DNA of 64,000 nt from Candidatus Pelagibacter communis (lineage in GTDB: Bacteria > Pseudomonadota > Alphaproteobacteria > Pelagibacterales > Pelagibacteraceae). The DNA is taken from the NCBI RefSeq assembly GCF_012932795.1, contig NZ_LANA01000002.1, positions 264,836-328,835 on the forward strand, in the 5' to 3' direction. Positions 43,063 through 52,224 of this stretch are shown one piece after another. Below the pieces are notes generated by a model, which was not told the origin of the DNA, did not search any database, and was given only the letters and a program-made list of their open reading frames with translations. The stretch's first letter is position 1. The number at the start of each line of letters is the position of its first letter. Made by a program: the position numbers and the translations under genes.

Positions 43063-43821
43063 TTATTTTCTTTTGTAAAAAATTTTTTCAAATTTAGGTG
43101 TGTCAAATTTTGTATTGAAATTTTCACCTTGAATAGAATTACTTACATCTAAACCTTCTTGTTGAAATGCAATACCAAAAAGTCTTTCCATACACATTTG
43201 TTCTATCTTATTGGTAGGTAAAATTTTATCAAAATTTTTTTGTATAAGATTAAGCATAACATGTTTTTTACACAAGAAAATTGGGCCAAACACGCTTAAC
43301 CAAGTTTTTGGTAAAAAATAAAGAGTTTTTTTAAGTTGTTCATTGCTCCAGGTTATCTGATCATTATAATCATAACCATAAATATCATGAATCTTTTTAT
43401 TTCTTTTAAAAAAGGCAGATAATTTCTTAATAAAATTTTTTTTTGTTTTATCAATTATAAAGCCCCCTACTCGATTTATAGAGAGAAAATATCTAAAAGT
43501 AGTTAAACTATATTTTTCATAAAATATTAAGTTTTCTTTGATTATTATTGAGTCCTGTAAAAAATAATAATTATCATAATCATGGAATTTATTAAATGCT
43601 ATCCAATAAGCACCAGTGTCGTAATTTTTATTTTTTGCATCTAAAACTTCGATTGATTTTAACTTAAGTTTATCAAAATAAGACTTATCAGGGGAGTCAC
43701 TATCTACCACAACAATTTTAGGTTTGTTATAATTATTTAATATAGAATTTGTACAATTAAAAATAGCATTATTAGAGCCATCAAAATAACAAGATATAAC
43801 AAATAATCTTTCTTTACTCAT
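43063..43821 (-). CDS. Putative glycosyltransferase-like protein
   Basis: A 252-residue protein with a weak GT-A pattern: SKERLFVISCYFDGSNNAIF at the start, PKIVVVDSDSPDKSYF as possible nucleotide-binding strand, and NYDTGAYWIAFNKF. It lacks a clear DxD. Similar proteins are found in surface-polysaccharide clusters. Aromatic and Lys-rich, no signal or membrane segment. First recognised here by place among transferase genes, so the specific role is uncertain. Confidence 0.6.
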   Translation of the reverse strand: MSKERLFVISCYFDGSNNAIFNCTNSILNNYNKPKIVVVDSDSPDKSYFDKLKLKSIEVLDAKNKNYDTGAYWIAFNKFHDYDNYYFLQDSIIIKENLIFYEKYSLTTFRYFLSINRVGGFIIDKTKKNFIKKLSAFFKRNKKIHDIYGYDYNDQITWSNEQLKKTLYFLPKTWLSVFGPIFLCKKHVMLNLIQKNFDKILPTNKIEQMCMERLFGIAFQQEGLDVSNSIQGENFNTKFDTPKFEKIFYKRK

Positions 43822-43826
43822 TTATT

Positions 43827-45215
43827 CTACACAAGGTTTTTTTTAATACTTAAAAAATTATTTAAGTCATCGGGTGTTCCTAATCCATACATTTCTTCAA
43901 CTGGATCTATGATAATTTTTTTTTTATCAGAAATTGCTTCATTAAATACAGGGCAAACATAAAATTCATTATTAACTCTTATATTTTTCTTAATCATTTG
44001 CTCAGCATATTTAACATAATCATTACCCTTTTTCCAAAAATATACACCAACAGTAGCATTTTTTGATATTACTTTTTTTTCAGCTACTTCTGTAACAAAA
44101 TTGTTCTTATCAGTTTTGGCGTATGACCATTTAGGGTGAATAGCCTCAAAAGTTAAAATACTACCATCAATTTTTTTTGAATTAAAATTATACATAGATT
44201 TAATACTATCCCATCTTATAAATTGATCAGAGTTAGCAATTATTAATGGGTCATTATTATTAATATATTTCTTTGCTAACAAAGTAGTACAAGCAGCACC
44301 TTCTGTTATTTCATCCAGTTCAATAATTTTACAATTTGGTTTTAAAATTTTTAAAACGCTATTAATGTTATACTTTTCTTGATGTTCTTTTTGAACAATG
44401 AATATATAATTCCCGTCTAAATTAAGACTATCTATAACGCATTGTATCATTGGTTTATTATTTATTTCAATTAATGGTTTTGGAAATACGTATCCAGCTT
44501 TTTGAAATCTACTTCCAGCTCCAGCCATTGGTATAAGTATATTCAACTTTGGATCTGACCAAAAGTTACTTTTATTTTTTTTCATAATATTTTTGTTTGA
44601 GTTATTAATTATATTTAAAATATTCGAATAATTTATATCCGAAATATTTTTAACCGTATATAGAACACAACCAGAGTCTTGTGCAGCCATTACTCCATGA
44701 TGAGAATCTTCAAATATTAAAGTTTCTGAAGGTTTTAAACCCATATTAACTAAACATTTCAAATATACTTCTGGATGTGGCTTGTTATTATTAACATCTT
44801 CATTTGAATAACTAAATGAAATAAATTTTTCAATTTTAAGTTTCTTTAAACATAAATCTAGAGTTTTCTTTACTGCATTTGTTGCTAATGATATCTTATA
44901 TTTTTTCGACAATTTTAAAAAAGTATTATAAATCTTAGGATTATATCGAATATAACTATTCAATAGCTTCAACGTATTTTCTTGTTTTATTTTTTTTATG
45001 GTTTGATTGTATTTTTTATTTAAAACTTTATTTTTGTTCAAAATTTCTAATTTTTTTGCTGTTGGCAACCCATCATAAATATTTAGATGATCTACATATG
45101 AAATTTCTTTTGCTTTTATCTTTTTTAAAGCTAAATTTAATGCATCAAAATGAATTTTTTTTGTATTTACCAAAACTCCATCAAGATCAAAAATTAAACC
45201 TTTTATTTTACTCAT
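43827..45215 (-). CDS. HAD phosphatase - nucleotidyltransferase fusion
   Basis: Two enzymes in one chain of 462 residues. Residues 1-205 are a HAD hydrolase of the beta-phosphoglucomutase type: FDLDGVLVNTKKIHFDAL (Asp10, Asp12), then LATNA, KPHPEVYLKC and EDSHHGVMAAQ. Residues about 225-460 are an NTP-transferase: PMAGAGSRFQKAGYVFPKPL, then IIANSDQFI. It probably dephosphorylates or makes a sugar phosphate and activates it with a nucleotide for the cluster. Which sugar is not evident. The next genes downstream (minus strand) are at 43063, and RfbC and GDPD-like genes lie upstream. Confidence 0.85.
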   Translation of the reverse strand: MSKIKGLIFDLDGVLVNTKKIHFDALNLALKKIKAKEISYVDHLNIYDGLPTAKKLEILNKNKVLNKKYNQTIKKIKQENTLKLLNSYIRYNPKIYNTFLKLSKKYKISLATNAVKKTLDLCLKKLKIEKFISFSYSNEDVNNNKPHPEVYLKCLVNMGLKPSETLIFEDSHHGVMAAQDSGCVLYTVKNISDINYSNILNIINNSNKNIMKKNKSNFWSDPKLNILIPMAGAGSRFQKAGYVFPKPLIEINNKPMIQCVIDSLNLDGNYIFIVQKEHQEKYNINSVLKILKPNCKIIELDEITEGAACTTLLAKKYINNNDPLIIANSDQFIRWDSIKSMYNFNSKKIDGSILTFEAIHPKWSYAKTDKNNFVTEVAEKKVISKNATVGVYFWKKGNDYVKYAEQMIKKNIRVNNEFYVCPVFNEAISDKKKIIIDPVEEMYGLGTPDDLNNFLSIKKNLV

Positions 45216-45216
45216 T

Positions 45217-45648
45217 TTAGTCCTTTATATATTTTTTGACATAATCTGTGCATATACCAAAGCATTTAGAGTAATCTAAATCGAAATTTTCAGGTGTTAC
45301 ACATATGCAATTATCTAAAATTGGCTTACCAGGATACACCCAAATGAAACCACGACTTGTCAAAGTATAATCATCATTTTGATGCCAAAAATAGTGACAG
45401 TTAATTTTGCTCAAGGACTGAAGTGCTGAAAAAGTTTTTGCATGACACCAAAGTTTTTCATTTTCTATAAAATCTCTTGATACTTCATACATTGGTTCAT
45501 CATGACCTAGATAAAATTTATCATTATGCATTCTAATATCAATCTCAACATCTATACCTTTATTGATTAGGTTAAGAATTTGTTCAGGATTATTTTCTAA
45601 GTTCTTATCAGTGCCATCAACAAAGCCACGATGTGATATAATTTTCAT
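45217..45648 (-). CDS. Half-length glycerophosphodiesterase-like protein
   Basis: A 143-residue protein that matches the first half of the GDPD TIM barrel. The active-site residues of that half are visible: His6 and Arg7 (IISHRGF), Glu35 and Asp37 (GIDVEIDIRM), and His49 (YLGHDEP). The normal enzymes have about 240 or more residues. The rest here is replaced by a short FWHQNDDYTLTSRGFIWVYPG segment. It may cut or attach a phosphodiester such as glycerol phosphate in the surface polymer. One base separates it from the HAD-nucleotidyltransferase gene. Confidence 0.72.
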   Translation of the reverse strand: MKIISHRGFVDGTDKNLENNPEQILNLINKGIDVEIDIRMHNDKFYLGHDEPMYEVSRDFIENEKLWCHAKTFSALQSLSKINCHYFWHQNDDYTLTSRGFIWVYPGKPILDNCICVTPENFDLDYSKCFGICTDYVKKYIKD

Positions 45649-45665
45649 ATTTAATATTTACTTTA

Positions 45666-46196
45666 TTATCTATATAGTTTTTTAAAATCTTTAAAACTTA
45701 ATCCATTTTTATCTTTTGAGGATAGTACTGGATTTTTTAATGGCCATTTAATATTTAGATCCGTATCATTCCACGCAACAGAGACTTCAAAGTTGGGACT
45801 TCTGTATTTTGAATTTTTATAATAGACAGTACATTTTGTTGACAAACAAACAAATCCATGAGCAAAACCAGCTGGTATATAAAATGAAAAATCATCATTA
45901 TCAGAAATTATTATTCCAAAGTATTTTCCATAAGTTTTTGATTTTTTCCTCAAATCTACAGCAACATCAAATATTCTACCATGAGTTACAGTAATAATTT
46001 TTGCTTGTGGGTTTTTTGTTTGTATGTGCAACCCTCTTAAAACATTTTTTTTTGAACTGGAGTAAATATCAAATAGAAAGTCTTCATCATTTACAACTTC
46101 TTTTCTAAAAATTTCTTTTAAAAAACCTCTTTTGTCTTTAAAAATTTTCGTTTTAAGTATTTTAAGACCAGTGATTTTAGTTTTAATCAACTTCAT
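45666..46196 (-). CDS. rfbC: dTDP-4-dehydrorhamnose 3,5-epimerase
   Basis: A cupin epimerase of 176 residues in dTDP-L-rhamnose synthesis. Motifs: FKDKRGFLKEIFRKE, VLRGLHIQTKNPQAK with the catalytic His, DVAVDLRKKSKTYGK, and PAGFAHGFVCLS. The companion genes rfbA, rfbB and rfbD are not in this cluster, so either they are elsewhere or this epimerase works on another dTDP sugar. Overlaps the upstream transferase by 4 bases. Confidence 0.88.
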   Translation of the reverse strand: MKLIKTKITGLKILKTKIFKDKRGFLKEIFRKEVVNDEDFLFDIYSSSKKNVLRGLHIQTKNPQAKIITVTHGRIFDVAVDLRKKSKTYGKYFGIIISDNDDFSFYIPAGFAHGFVCLSTKCTVYYKNSKYRSPNFEVSVAWNDTDLNIKWPLKNPVLSSKDKNGLSFKDFKKLYR

Positions 46197-47083
46197 TTAA
46201 TAATCAATTTATGTCGATTTCTAAAATTATATAAATATCTTATATAAAAATAATTAATTTTACATAATAATAATTTAAATAAAAATCTCATAGTTTTTCT
46301 AGGATTTGATAGTTCACCTTCATAAATTTTATCAGATTTGAGAAAAAATTCTTTAAAAAAACTTATGCTTATTCTCCATTTGATTAAAAAAATTTTTGCT
46401 CCTCTACTTCCAGACTCGGTCTTAATAGTAGGGTGGTTTTTATATTTTCTCGTAACAATAGAGCCAAAATGATAAACTTTAAAATTATTAATACCTTTAA
46501 AAATTCTAACACCTTCTTTCCATAATTTCATATTTAAATCTGGATCAGATCCAGTTCCAGGAAAATATTCTTCACTAAATCCACCTACTTTGTCCCATAA
46601 ATCTTTGTGTATAAGGTGTGGAGCCCATGTTGAGCCTTGAAAATCATAATGATTAGCCATTTTATAATCTTTTAATAATTTTTCTTCATCAAAATCTTTA
46701 AGCTCATTTCCACAATTAAACTTTATAGGACCGTTATTCAACATTATCCCTGATAAATAAAATTTATTGTGTTTAATTTTTTTTACTTCATTTAATAAAA
46801 TCTCATCCCAATCTGGACAGAAATAAAAATCATCATGAGCATATAAAATATAATTTGACGTAGCAATTTTTGAAGCTTTATTCATGCCTTCACAAATACC
46901 CGCATTATAATTTGTTATAGTGTACTTTATATTTTTATTTTTAAGAAATTCTTCAGTACCGTCGTCGCCAATATTAATGTGTGGAATTATTTCATGTTCA
47001 AACTTTGAATTCTTTTCAATACTGGATATACAAAGTTTTAGATATTCTACATTATTAAATGTTGGTATGATTATTGAAAACAT
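46193..47083 (-). CDS. Family 2 glycosyltransferase
   Basis: A GT-A transferase of 296 residues. Start SIIIPTFNNVEYLKLCISSI, nucleotide region INIGDDGTEEFL, DxD-like YAHDDFYFCPDWDEI, acceptor part FPGTGSDPDLNMKLWKEG with the ED-type acidic pair. The C-terminal region is basic and aromatic, no membrane helix. Role in surface-polymer assembly inferred from the neighbours. Confidence 0.88.
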   Translation of the reverse strand: MFSIIIPTFNNVEYLKLCISSIEKNSKFEHEIIPHINIGDDGTEEFLKNKNIKYTITNYNAGICEGMNKASKIATSNYILYAHDDFYFCPDWDEILLNEVKKIKHNKFYLSGIMLNNGPIKFNCGNELKDFDEEKLLKDYKMANHYDFQGSTWAPHLIHKDLWDKVGGFSEEYFPGTGSDPDLNMKLWKEGVRIFKGINNFKVYHFGSIVTRKYKNHPTIKTESGSRGAKIFLIKWRISISFFKEFFLKSDKIYEGELSNPRKTMRFLFKLLLCKINYFYIRYLYNFRNRHKLIIK

Positions 47084-47087
47084 TATT

Positions 47088-49205
47088 TTAGTTATTCCAA
47101 TAATATTTTTTATTTTTTAAACCTAATGCTTTTTCAATTATAAATTCTGCTACAATAGTTGAATTGAAATATTTAAAGTATTTATCCCTACCCTTTTTTG
47201 CAATTTTTTTTCTTAACTTATTATCATTAGTATATTTATCAATTTTGTAAGCTAAATCATTAATATTTTTATACAAAATTATTTCATCGGTATTAAAGAA
47301 GTTACCAAATTTAGTTTTTTCATCAATCATTACCATTAAACCATTGCCAATTAATTGTGCAAATCTATCGCTACTATAATACTTAGCTGGTTTACCCTGA
47401 CTTAAATTAAGTCCAATTTTTGATTGAGATATTGAATTTATAAAATTGTCAGCCCATACAGGTTGTCTTTGATGCATTCCATAAAGATCAAACCTTATAT
47501 CGGGAGTTTTTAATAAAAGTTTGTTCATAAAATTTTCTCTTTCATCAAATTTACCATCTTTTAAAACTCCTCGATGTACACCATGACTCATTGCAAAGAA
47601 GACGTCATTATTAAAGTGGTCATATTTATAATTGTGAAGTTTTTCAAAAGATACATCTACAGGGTTAGGTATATAAAATATTTTATCCTGTTTTGGAAAT
47701 TTTAAACTCTTGGGGTCTGTAGTACAAAAACTAGCATCCATTATTTTAATCTTATCTAAAAATCTTTTCTTGTTTATAATCCATTGAGAATCCATTCTAT
47801 CTAAAAACCACTGAACAATTTTAATTTGAGGATAATTTTTTTTAATAAAGTTTAAAGTTTCCAATTGTATTAAATCTGCATGTCCAAGAATTATGATATT
47901 TGGTACATAGTTGCTTATTACTTCAATTAATTTACTATTAAGTCTCTTGGAGCCCTTTGGATCTTTAATAGACCTATAATAACTGACTATATCTCTGTCG
48001 CTAAATTCCAATACACTATGATTTAATCTTATCAAGCCATTGTTGATTCTTTTGCCAGTGTTGTAAAAAAGTCTACCATTGTGTCTTTCATTAAAATTTG
48101 TAACGTGCAAAATTTTTAGTTTATCGTCTTTATTTAACATAACATTTTTGTATATGAATTTAGTCCCTAATTTAGATCTGTAGATATCAATTTTTTCAGT
48201 AATATATGCGTCAGTTAAATAAAAATTTTTATATGATAAATTTTGTAATTTAACTCTATGTATCTTATTAATTATTAATTTTTTAATAGCCTTATAAATA
48301 TTATCAAAAGTAAGACTCCTTATTATAATTCCATTGGTTATTGTTTCTGGTAATCCCCCTTTATTTGAAATTATAACAGCACATCCTCTACTAGAAGCTT
48401 CTAAACTAGTTCTACCAAATGGCTCCTCCCATCTAGAACAAGCAACAGCAATGCTAGTTTTTTTAAAAATTTCAAGAACTTTTGAATGTTTTTGAAAACC
48501 GAGAACTTTTAAATTTTCGTGTTCAAAAAAGATTTTTTCTCTTGGCTCATCACCAATAACGTATGACTTCCAATCTTTAAATTCATTTAAAATTTTTATA
48601 ATTGCTTTGCCAAATAAATCGTAACCTTTAGCTGAATTTAATTTACCAACAAAAGTAATTAGTTTTTCTTTTTTTTTAATATCTATCTTAGTTCTATTTA
48701 TTGATTGATGTATTACTTCTAATTTTAAAGATTTATGGTAAATATTATCTAGATTTTTTAAAAATCTTTTTTTTGACCATTCACTGTTAAAAATAATTTT
48801 AGAGCAAATAGTTAATAATTGTTTTCTTTCAATTGGAGATTTTGAGCCAATCATTGATATTGGATCATTATGAAAATAAAGTACTATTTTAGAATTTAAC
48901 TTGTCGATCAAATTTACATAATTTGGTCTATTATGTATTTCTATTATTTCAACTTTATTATTTTTATGTAAATCAACAAATTTATTAACATATTCTTTAC
49001 TCTGACTTTTGAATAAAACACTTTTATTAAGATTGATGTTAATATATTTTTCAGGAAATTTATTTTTTAAATCTGTAAAGCCGTAAATAGTAATATCTTT
49101 CTTATAATTACTTTTTTTTGTAGTAGAATGGACAAATAAAGAAACAGCACCTGGATACGTAGGGGAATAATTTTCTTTATATGGTAATAATATGGAAATT
49201 TTCAT
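47088..49205 (-). CDS. Two-domain glycosyltransferase
   Basis: A 705-residue protein with two transferase halves. The first (about 1-350) is GT4-like: FVGKLNSAKGYDLFGKAI and the nucleotide-sugar site SRWEEPFGRTSLEASSRG with the E-x7-E signature. The second (about 365-700) resembles the CgeB-type: LKILHVTNFNERHNGRLFYN, then IVQWFLDRMDSQW, and SSDRFAQLIGNGLMVMID. Such fusions usually add two different sugars in succession. Overlaps the GIY-YIG gene by 4 bases. Confidence 0.82.
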   Translation of the reverse strand: MKISILLPYKENYSPTYPGAVSLFVHSTTKKSNYKKDITIYGFTDLKNKFPEKYININLNKSVLFKSQSKEYVNKFVDLHKNNKVEIIEIHNRPNYVNLIDKLNSKIVLYFHNDPISMIGSKSPIERKQLLTICSKIIFNSEWSKKRFLKNLDNIYHKSLKLEVIHQSINRTKIDIKKKEKLITFVGKLNSAKGYDLFGKAIIKILNEFKDWKSYVIGDEPREKIFFEHENLKVLGFQKHSKVLEIFKKTSIAVACSRWEEPFGRTSLEASSRGCAVIISNKGGLPETITNGIIIRSLTFDNIYKAIKKLIINKIHRVKLQNLSYKNFYLTDAYITEKIDIYRSKLGTKFIYKNVMLNKDDKLKILHVTNFNERHNGRLFYNTGKRINNGLIRLNHSVLEFSDRDIVSYYRSIKDPKGSKRLNSKLIEVISNYVPNIIILGHADLIQLETLNFIKKNYPQIKIVQWFLDRMDSQWIINKKRFLDKIKIMDASFCTTDPKSLKFPKQDKIFYIPNPVDVSFEKLHNYKYDHFNNDVFFAMSHGVHRGVLKDGKFDERENFMNKLLLKTPDIRFDLYGMHQRQPVWADNFINSISQSKIGLNLSQGKPAKYYSSDRFAQLIGNGLMVMIDEKTKFGNFFNTDEIILYKNINDLAYKIDKYTNDNKLRKKIAKKGRDKYFKYFNSTIVAEFIIEKALGLKNKKYYWNN

Positions 49206-49456
49206 TTAATATACTGATCTAAGATTTTTTTTCTTCCAAATTTATTTTTTTTAAGTTTATATTCAAAAGACATGGCTTCATTTTTACTTTTAAATTTTTT
49301 GCTATAAATTAACAACCATTTATATCCTTTTGTTGATTTTGCCCCTTTATTATTGTTGTGTTTTTTTAATCGTGATTTTAAATCATTAGTATAACCAACA
49401 TATGTTTTTTTTATCCCTGGGCTGATAGACTTAAGCATATAAGTATAATAATACAT
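49202..49456 (-). CDS. GIY-YIG endonuclease-like protein
   Basis: An 84-residue protein made of a single GIY-YIG nuclease domain: YYTYMLKSISPG and KTYVGYTNDLKSRLKKHN form the two-strand signature with catalytic Arg, and NEAMSFEYKLKK contains the metal-binding Glu. Family UPF0213/YhbQ. It follows tRNA-Glu by 5 bases on the same strand, at the edge of the polysaccharide cluster. Possible role in DNA repair or in island mobility. Confidence 0.85.
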   Translation of the reverse strand: MYYYTYMLKSISPGIKKTYVGYTNDLKSRLKKHNNNKGAKSTKGYKWLLIYSKKFKSKNEAMSFEYKLKKNKFGRKKILDQYIK

Positions 49457-49461
49457 ATTTA

Positions 49462-49536
49462 TGGCGGTCCCTGGGGGAATCGAACCCCCCTTTGCAGGAT
49501 GAAAACCAGCTGTCCTAACCGATAGACGAAGGGACC
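49462..49536 (-). tRNA. tRNA-Glu (UUC)
   Basis: Cloverleaf: acceptor GGTCCCT/AGGGACC with encoded CCA, D arm with GTCT/AGGAC, anticodon loop TTTTCAT with anticodon UUC, T arm GGGGG-TTCGATT-CCCCC. The anticodon stem GCTGG/CCTGC has one U-U mismatch (position 29-41). It stands at the right edge of the accessory cluster and could be its attachment site, but no duplicate end was found. Confidence 0.95.
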
Positions 49537-49585
49537 ATGTTGTGATCTTTTATTTTAAAAGTCATTATTTATCAAGCCAAATTAA

Positions 49586-51280
49586 TTATATGATTATATC
49601 TCTGATAGTTAATTGGAGTGTTTTTTTGTTATTCCAAATATTTTCATTGATTTGACCCAATACATTTAAACTATTTTTATAGTTCAATAAATATTCACCC
49701 ACTTTATTGTTGATAGAATTAAATGATATTGAATTTATTGAAAAACCTGTTTTAGATTTCAAGATTAGTGAAATATGTTTATTATCTAGTATAGATGATT
49801 TAATAATTTTTAAATCTTTTAATAGAAATGTTGGATTAGGATTACCTGTACCAAAAGGTTCTATTTTTTTTATATCAACATAAAAATCCATATTTAAAGC
49901 AAGAGATGATACTTCTGCATCATATAAAAAAGTGTTATCTCTAAAAGAACCTAAATTTAAAAAATCTTTTTGAATAAAATCATCAAATTTTTTAAGATTA
50001 TTTTTTTTTAATGTAAATCCAGCTGCAGCGTTATGTCCACCACCATTAACTATAATATTTTTATCAAAAGAATTTTTAATTACACGACCAATATTATAAT
50101 TAAAAACAGATCTAGCTGATCCTTTTAATAATTCATTAGAATTAGTTATTACTATGGCTGGTTTATTAAAATAATCCTTTAGTCTTGCCGCTATTATTCC
50201 AATCAATCCTTCATTAATATTTGGGTTATAATAAATAACAATATCTTTATCTTCATTTTCTATTTTTTTAAAATCAATTTCATCCATTATTAATTTTTCA
50301 ATTTTTTTTCTTTTATTATTAAGTTTTATTAGTTCATTAGATTTATTATTAACAATTTTTAAATTATCAGAAGCTAACAATTCTGATGCAAAATTTGATT
50401 TACCTAATCTACCACCTGCATTTAATATAGGACCTATTAAATAACCAAGGTCATTAATATTAAGTTTATTTTTCCTTTGGCTAAGATTAAATAATTCATT
50501 AATTGCAATATTTTTATTAATATCAAAATTCTTAAGTGTAATTATTGCAATTAACCTATTAAGTTTTCTTAATGGCATTACATCACATACTGTTGCTAAT
50601 AATACATAAATTAGAAAATCAGATACTTTAAATTTGACTTCAATTTTTTTAATCAACAAGTCTAAAAAAAAATAAGTTAAAGTTGCTGCACATAAATAAT
50701 CATATTCAATGTAACCATTACCCTTTTTAGGATTTATTATAAAATTTGCTTTAGGAAAGGGTTTGTTTATCTCGTGATGATCAATTATCAAAGATTTAAT
50801 ATTGTTTTCATTTAAAAATTCTATTGCTTTGTTAGATGTTGATCCACAATCTAGCATAATTATCAATTTTGGTTTCTTTAAAATTAATTTTTGAAATAGC
50901 TTTATAGAAGCACCGTAGCCATCTTTTTCTCTATCAGGTATATAGTAAAAGTATGGATGTTTTATATATTCAAAAAACCTTATAAATAATGATGTGGCTG
51001 CTGAACCGTCGACATCATAGTCACCTAATATACAAATACATTCTTTATTAATAATAGAATTAGTTACTAGTTCAACTGATTTTTTAAAATCTTCATTTTT
51101 TGAAAAAATATTATTAAGTTTTAAATTATTGTCTATACTATTTAGTTCTTCTTCATCAAACTTTCTTGAAACAACTAGTCTTGATAAAATATCACTAAGA
51201 CTATAATCTTGTTTTAATTTTTCTATTAAATTTTTATTATTTTTTTTTTGTTCCCAATTTTTACCAGAGATAGAAATCAT
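49586..51280 (-). CDS. recJ: Single-stranded-DNA exonuclease RecJ
   Basis: A 5'-3' exonuclease of the DHH family acting in RecF recombination and mismatch repair. It has 564 residues. Motifs: CILGDYDVDGSAATSL, the Asp of IIMLDCGSTSNK, the DHH motif in SLIIDHHEINKPFP, and the DHHA1 region VNGGGHNAAAGFTLKK. Overlaps glpX by 4 bases. recO in the same window belongs to the same pathway. Confidence 0.94.
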   Translation of the reverse strand: MISISGKNWEQKKNNKNLIEKLKQDYSLSDILSRLVVSRKFDEEELNSIDNNLKLNNIFSKNEDFKKSVELVTNSIINKECICILGDYDVDGSAATSLFIRFFEYIKHPYFYYIPDREKDGYGASIKLFQKLILKKPKLIIMLDCGSTSNKAIEFLNENNIKSLIIDHHEINKPFPKANFIINPKKGNGYIEYDYLCAATLTYFFLDLLIKKIEVKFKVSDFLIYVLLATVCDVMPLRKLNRLIAIITLKNFDINKNIAINELFNLSQRKNKLNINDLGYLIGPILNAGGRLGKSNFASELLASDNLKIVNNKSNELIKLNNKRKKIEKLIMDEIDFKKIENEDKDIVIYYNPNINEGLIGIIAARLKDYFNKPAIVITNSNELLKGSARSVFNYNIGRVIKNSFDKNIIVNGGGHNAAAGFTLKKNNLKKFDDFIQKDFLNLGSFRDNTFLYDAEVSSLALNMDFYVDIKKIEPFGTGNPNPTFLLKDLKIIKSSILDNKHISLILKSKTGFSINSISFNSINNKVGEYLLNYKNSLNVLGQINENIWNNKKTLQLTIRDIII

Positions 51281-52224
51281 CCTTTAATAATAGTTGATTT
51301 CTTTATAATCTTTTTTAAGTGAGTGTTTTTATGAGTAACTAATGTTTCGGATATATAATTATTGTCTCTAATTTTTATGCCAGTAAGCACATCGTTTGTA
51401 GTGATTCCTGTTGCACAGAATATCGAGTCACCCTTTATAATTTCATTTAACTCATATTTTTTATTAAAATCTGTAATACCCATTTTTTGTGCCTCATGTT
51501 TATCTTTATCATTATCAAATATAAATCTTCCCTGAAAATGACAATCAAAAGTATCAAGTGCACAAGCAGCTAAAACCCCTTCTGGTCCACCTCCTATACC
51601 TAAAAAAATATCAACATTATATTTTGGGTTTGATACATATAGAGCACCAAGAACATCCCCATCAGTAATTAACTTAATCTTTACATTTAATCTTTTTAAT
51701 TCATCTATTATCTTTTTATGTCTTGGTCTATCCAAAATGCAGGCTGTAATAGATGAAATATCTTTGTTCATAAAATCTGCTAAATTGTAGATATTTTTTT
51801 TTAATGGGTTATCTAAATCAATTAAACCCTTCTCTACTTTGCCAGTTGAAATTTTGTCCATGTAAGTTTCTGGAGCATTAAATAGGTTTCCTTTTTCAGC
51901 AATAGCTATAACTGAAATAGCTCCAGGTAAATTATTTGCAGCAAAATTAGTCCCTTCTAATGGATCAACAGCAATATCAAAACTTGGTCCATTTTTACTA
52001 CCAAGAAGTTCGCCAGTATATAACATTGGTGCTTCATCTAATGATCCTTCTCCAATAACTACTTCACCAGAAATATCCATCTTATTTAATTCAAATCTCA
52101 TTGAGTCTACTGCAGCTTGATCTGCAGCAATTTTATTTTTTTTTCCAACTAAATAAGAAGATGCTAATGCCGCTTTAGATGAAACATTAATAAATTGATC
52201 AATATATTTTTTATCAATACTCAT
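51277..52224 (-). CDS. glpX: Fructose-1,6-bisphosphatase class II
   Basis: A Li+-sensitive phosphatase for gluconeogenesis, 315 residues. Metal and substrate motifs: GEVVIGEGSLDEAPML, FDIAVDPLEGTNFAA, ILDRPRHKKII, and IFLGIGGGPEGVLAACAL. Length is close to E. coli GlpX (336). Located between the SbmA-like gene and recJ, all overlapping by 1 to 4 bases, so co-expressed, though the functions are unrelated. Confidence 0.95.
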   Translation of the reverse strand: MSIDKKYIDQFINVSSKAALASSYLVGKKNKIAADQAAVDSMRFELNKMDISGEVVIGEGSLDEAPMLYTGELLGSKNGPSFDIAVDPLEGTNFAANNLPGAISVIAIAEKGNLFNAPETYMDKISTGKVEKGLIDLDNPLKKNIYNLADFMNKDISSITACILDRPRHKKIIDELKRLNVKIKLITDGDVLGALYVSNPKYNVDIFLGIGGGPEGVLAACALDTFDCHFQGRFIFDNDKDKHEAQKMGITDFNKKYELNEIIKGDSIFCATGITTNDVLTGIKIRDNNYISETLVTHKNTHLKKIIKKSTIIKG

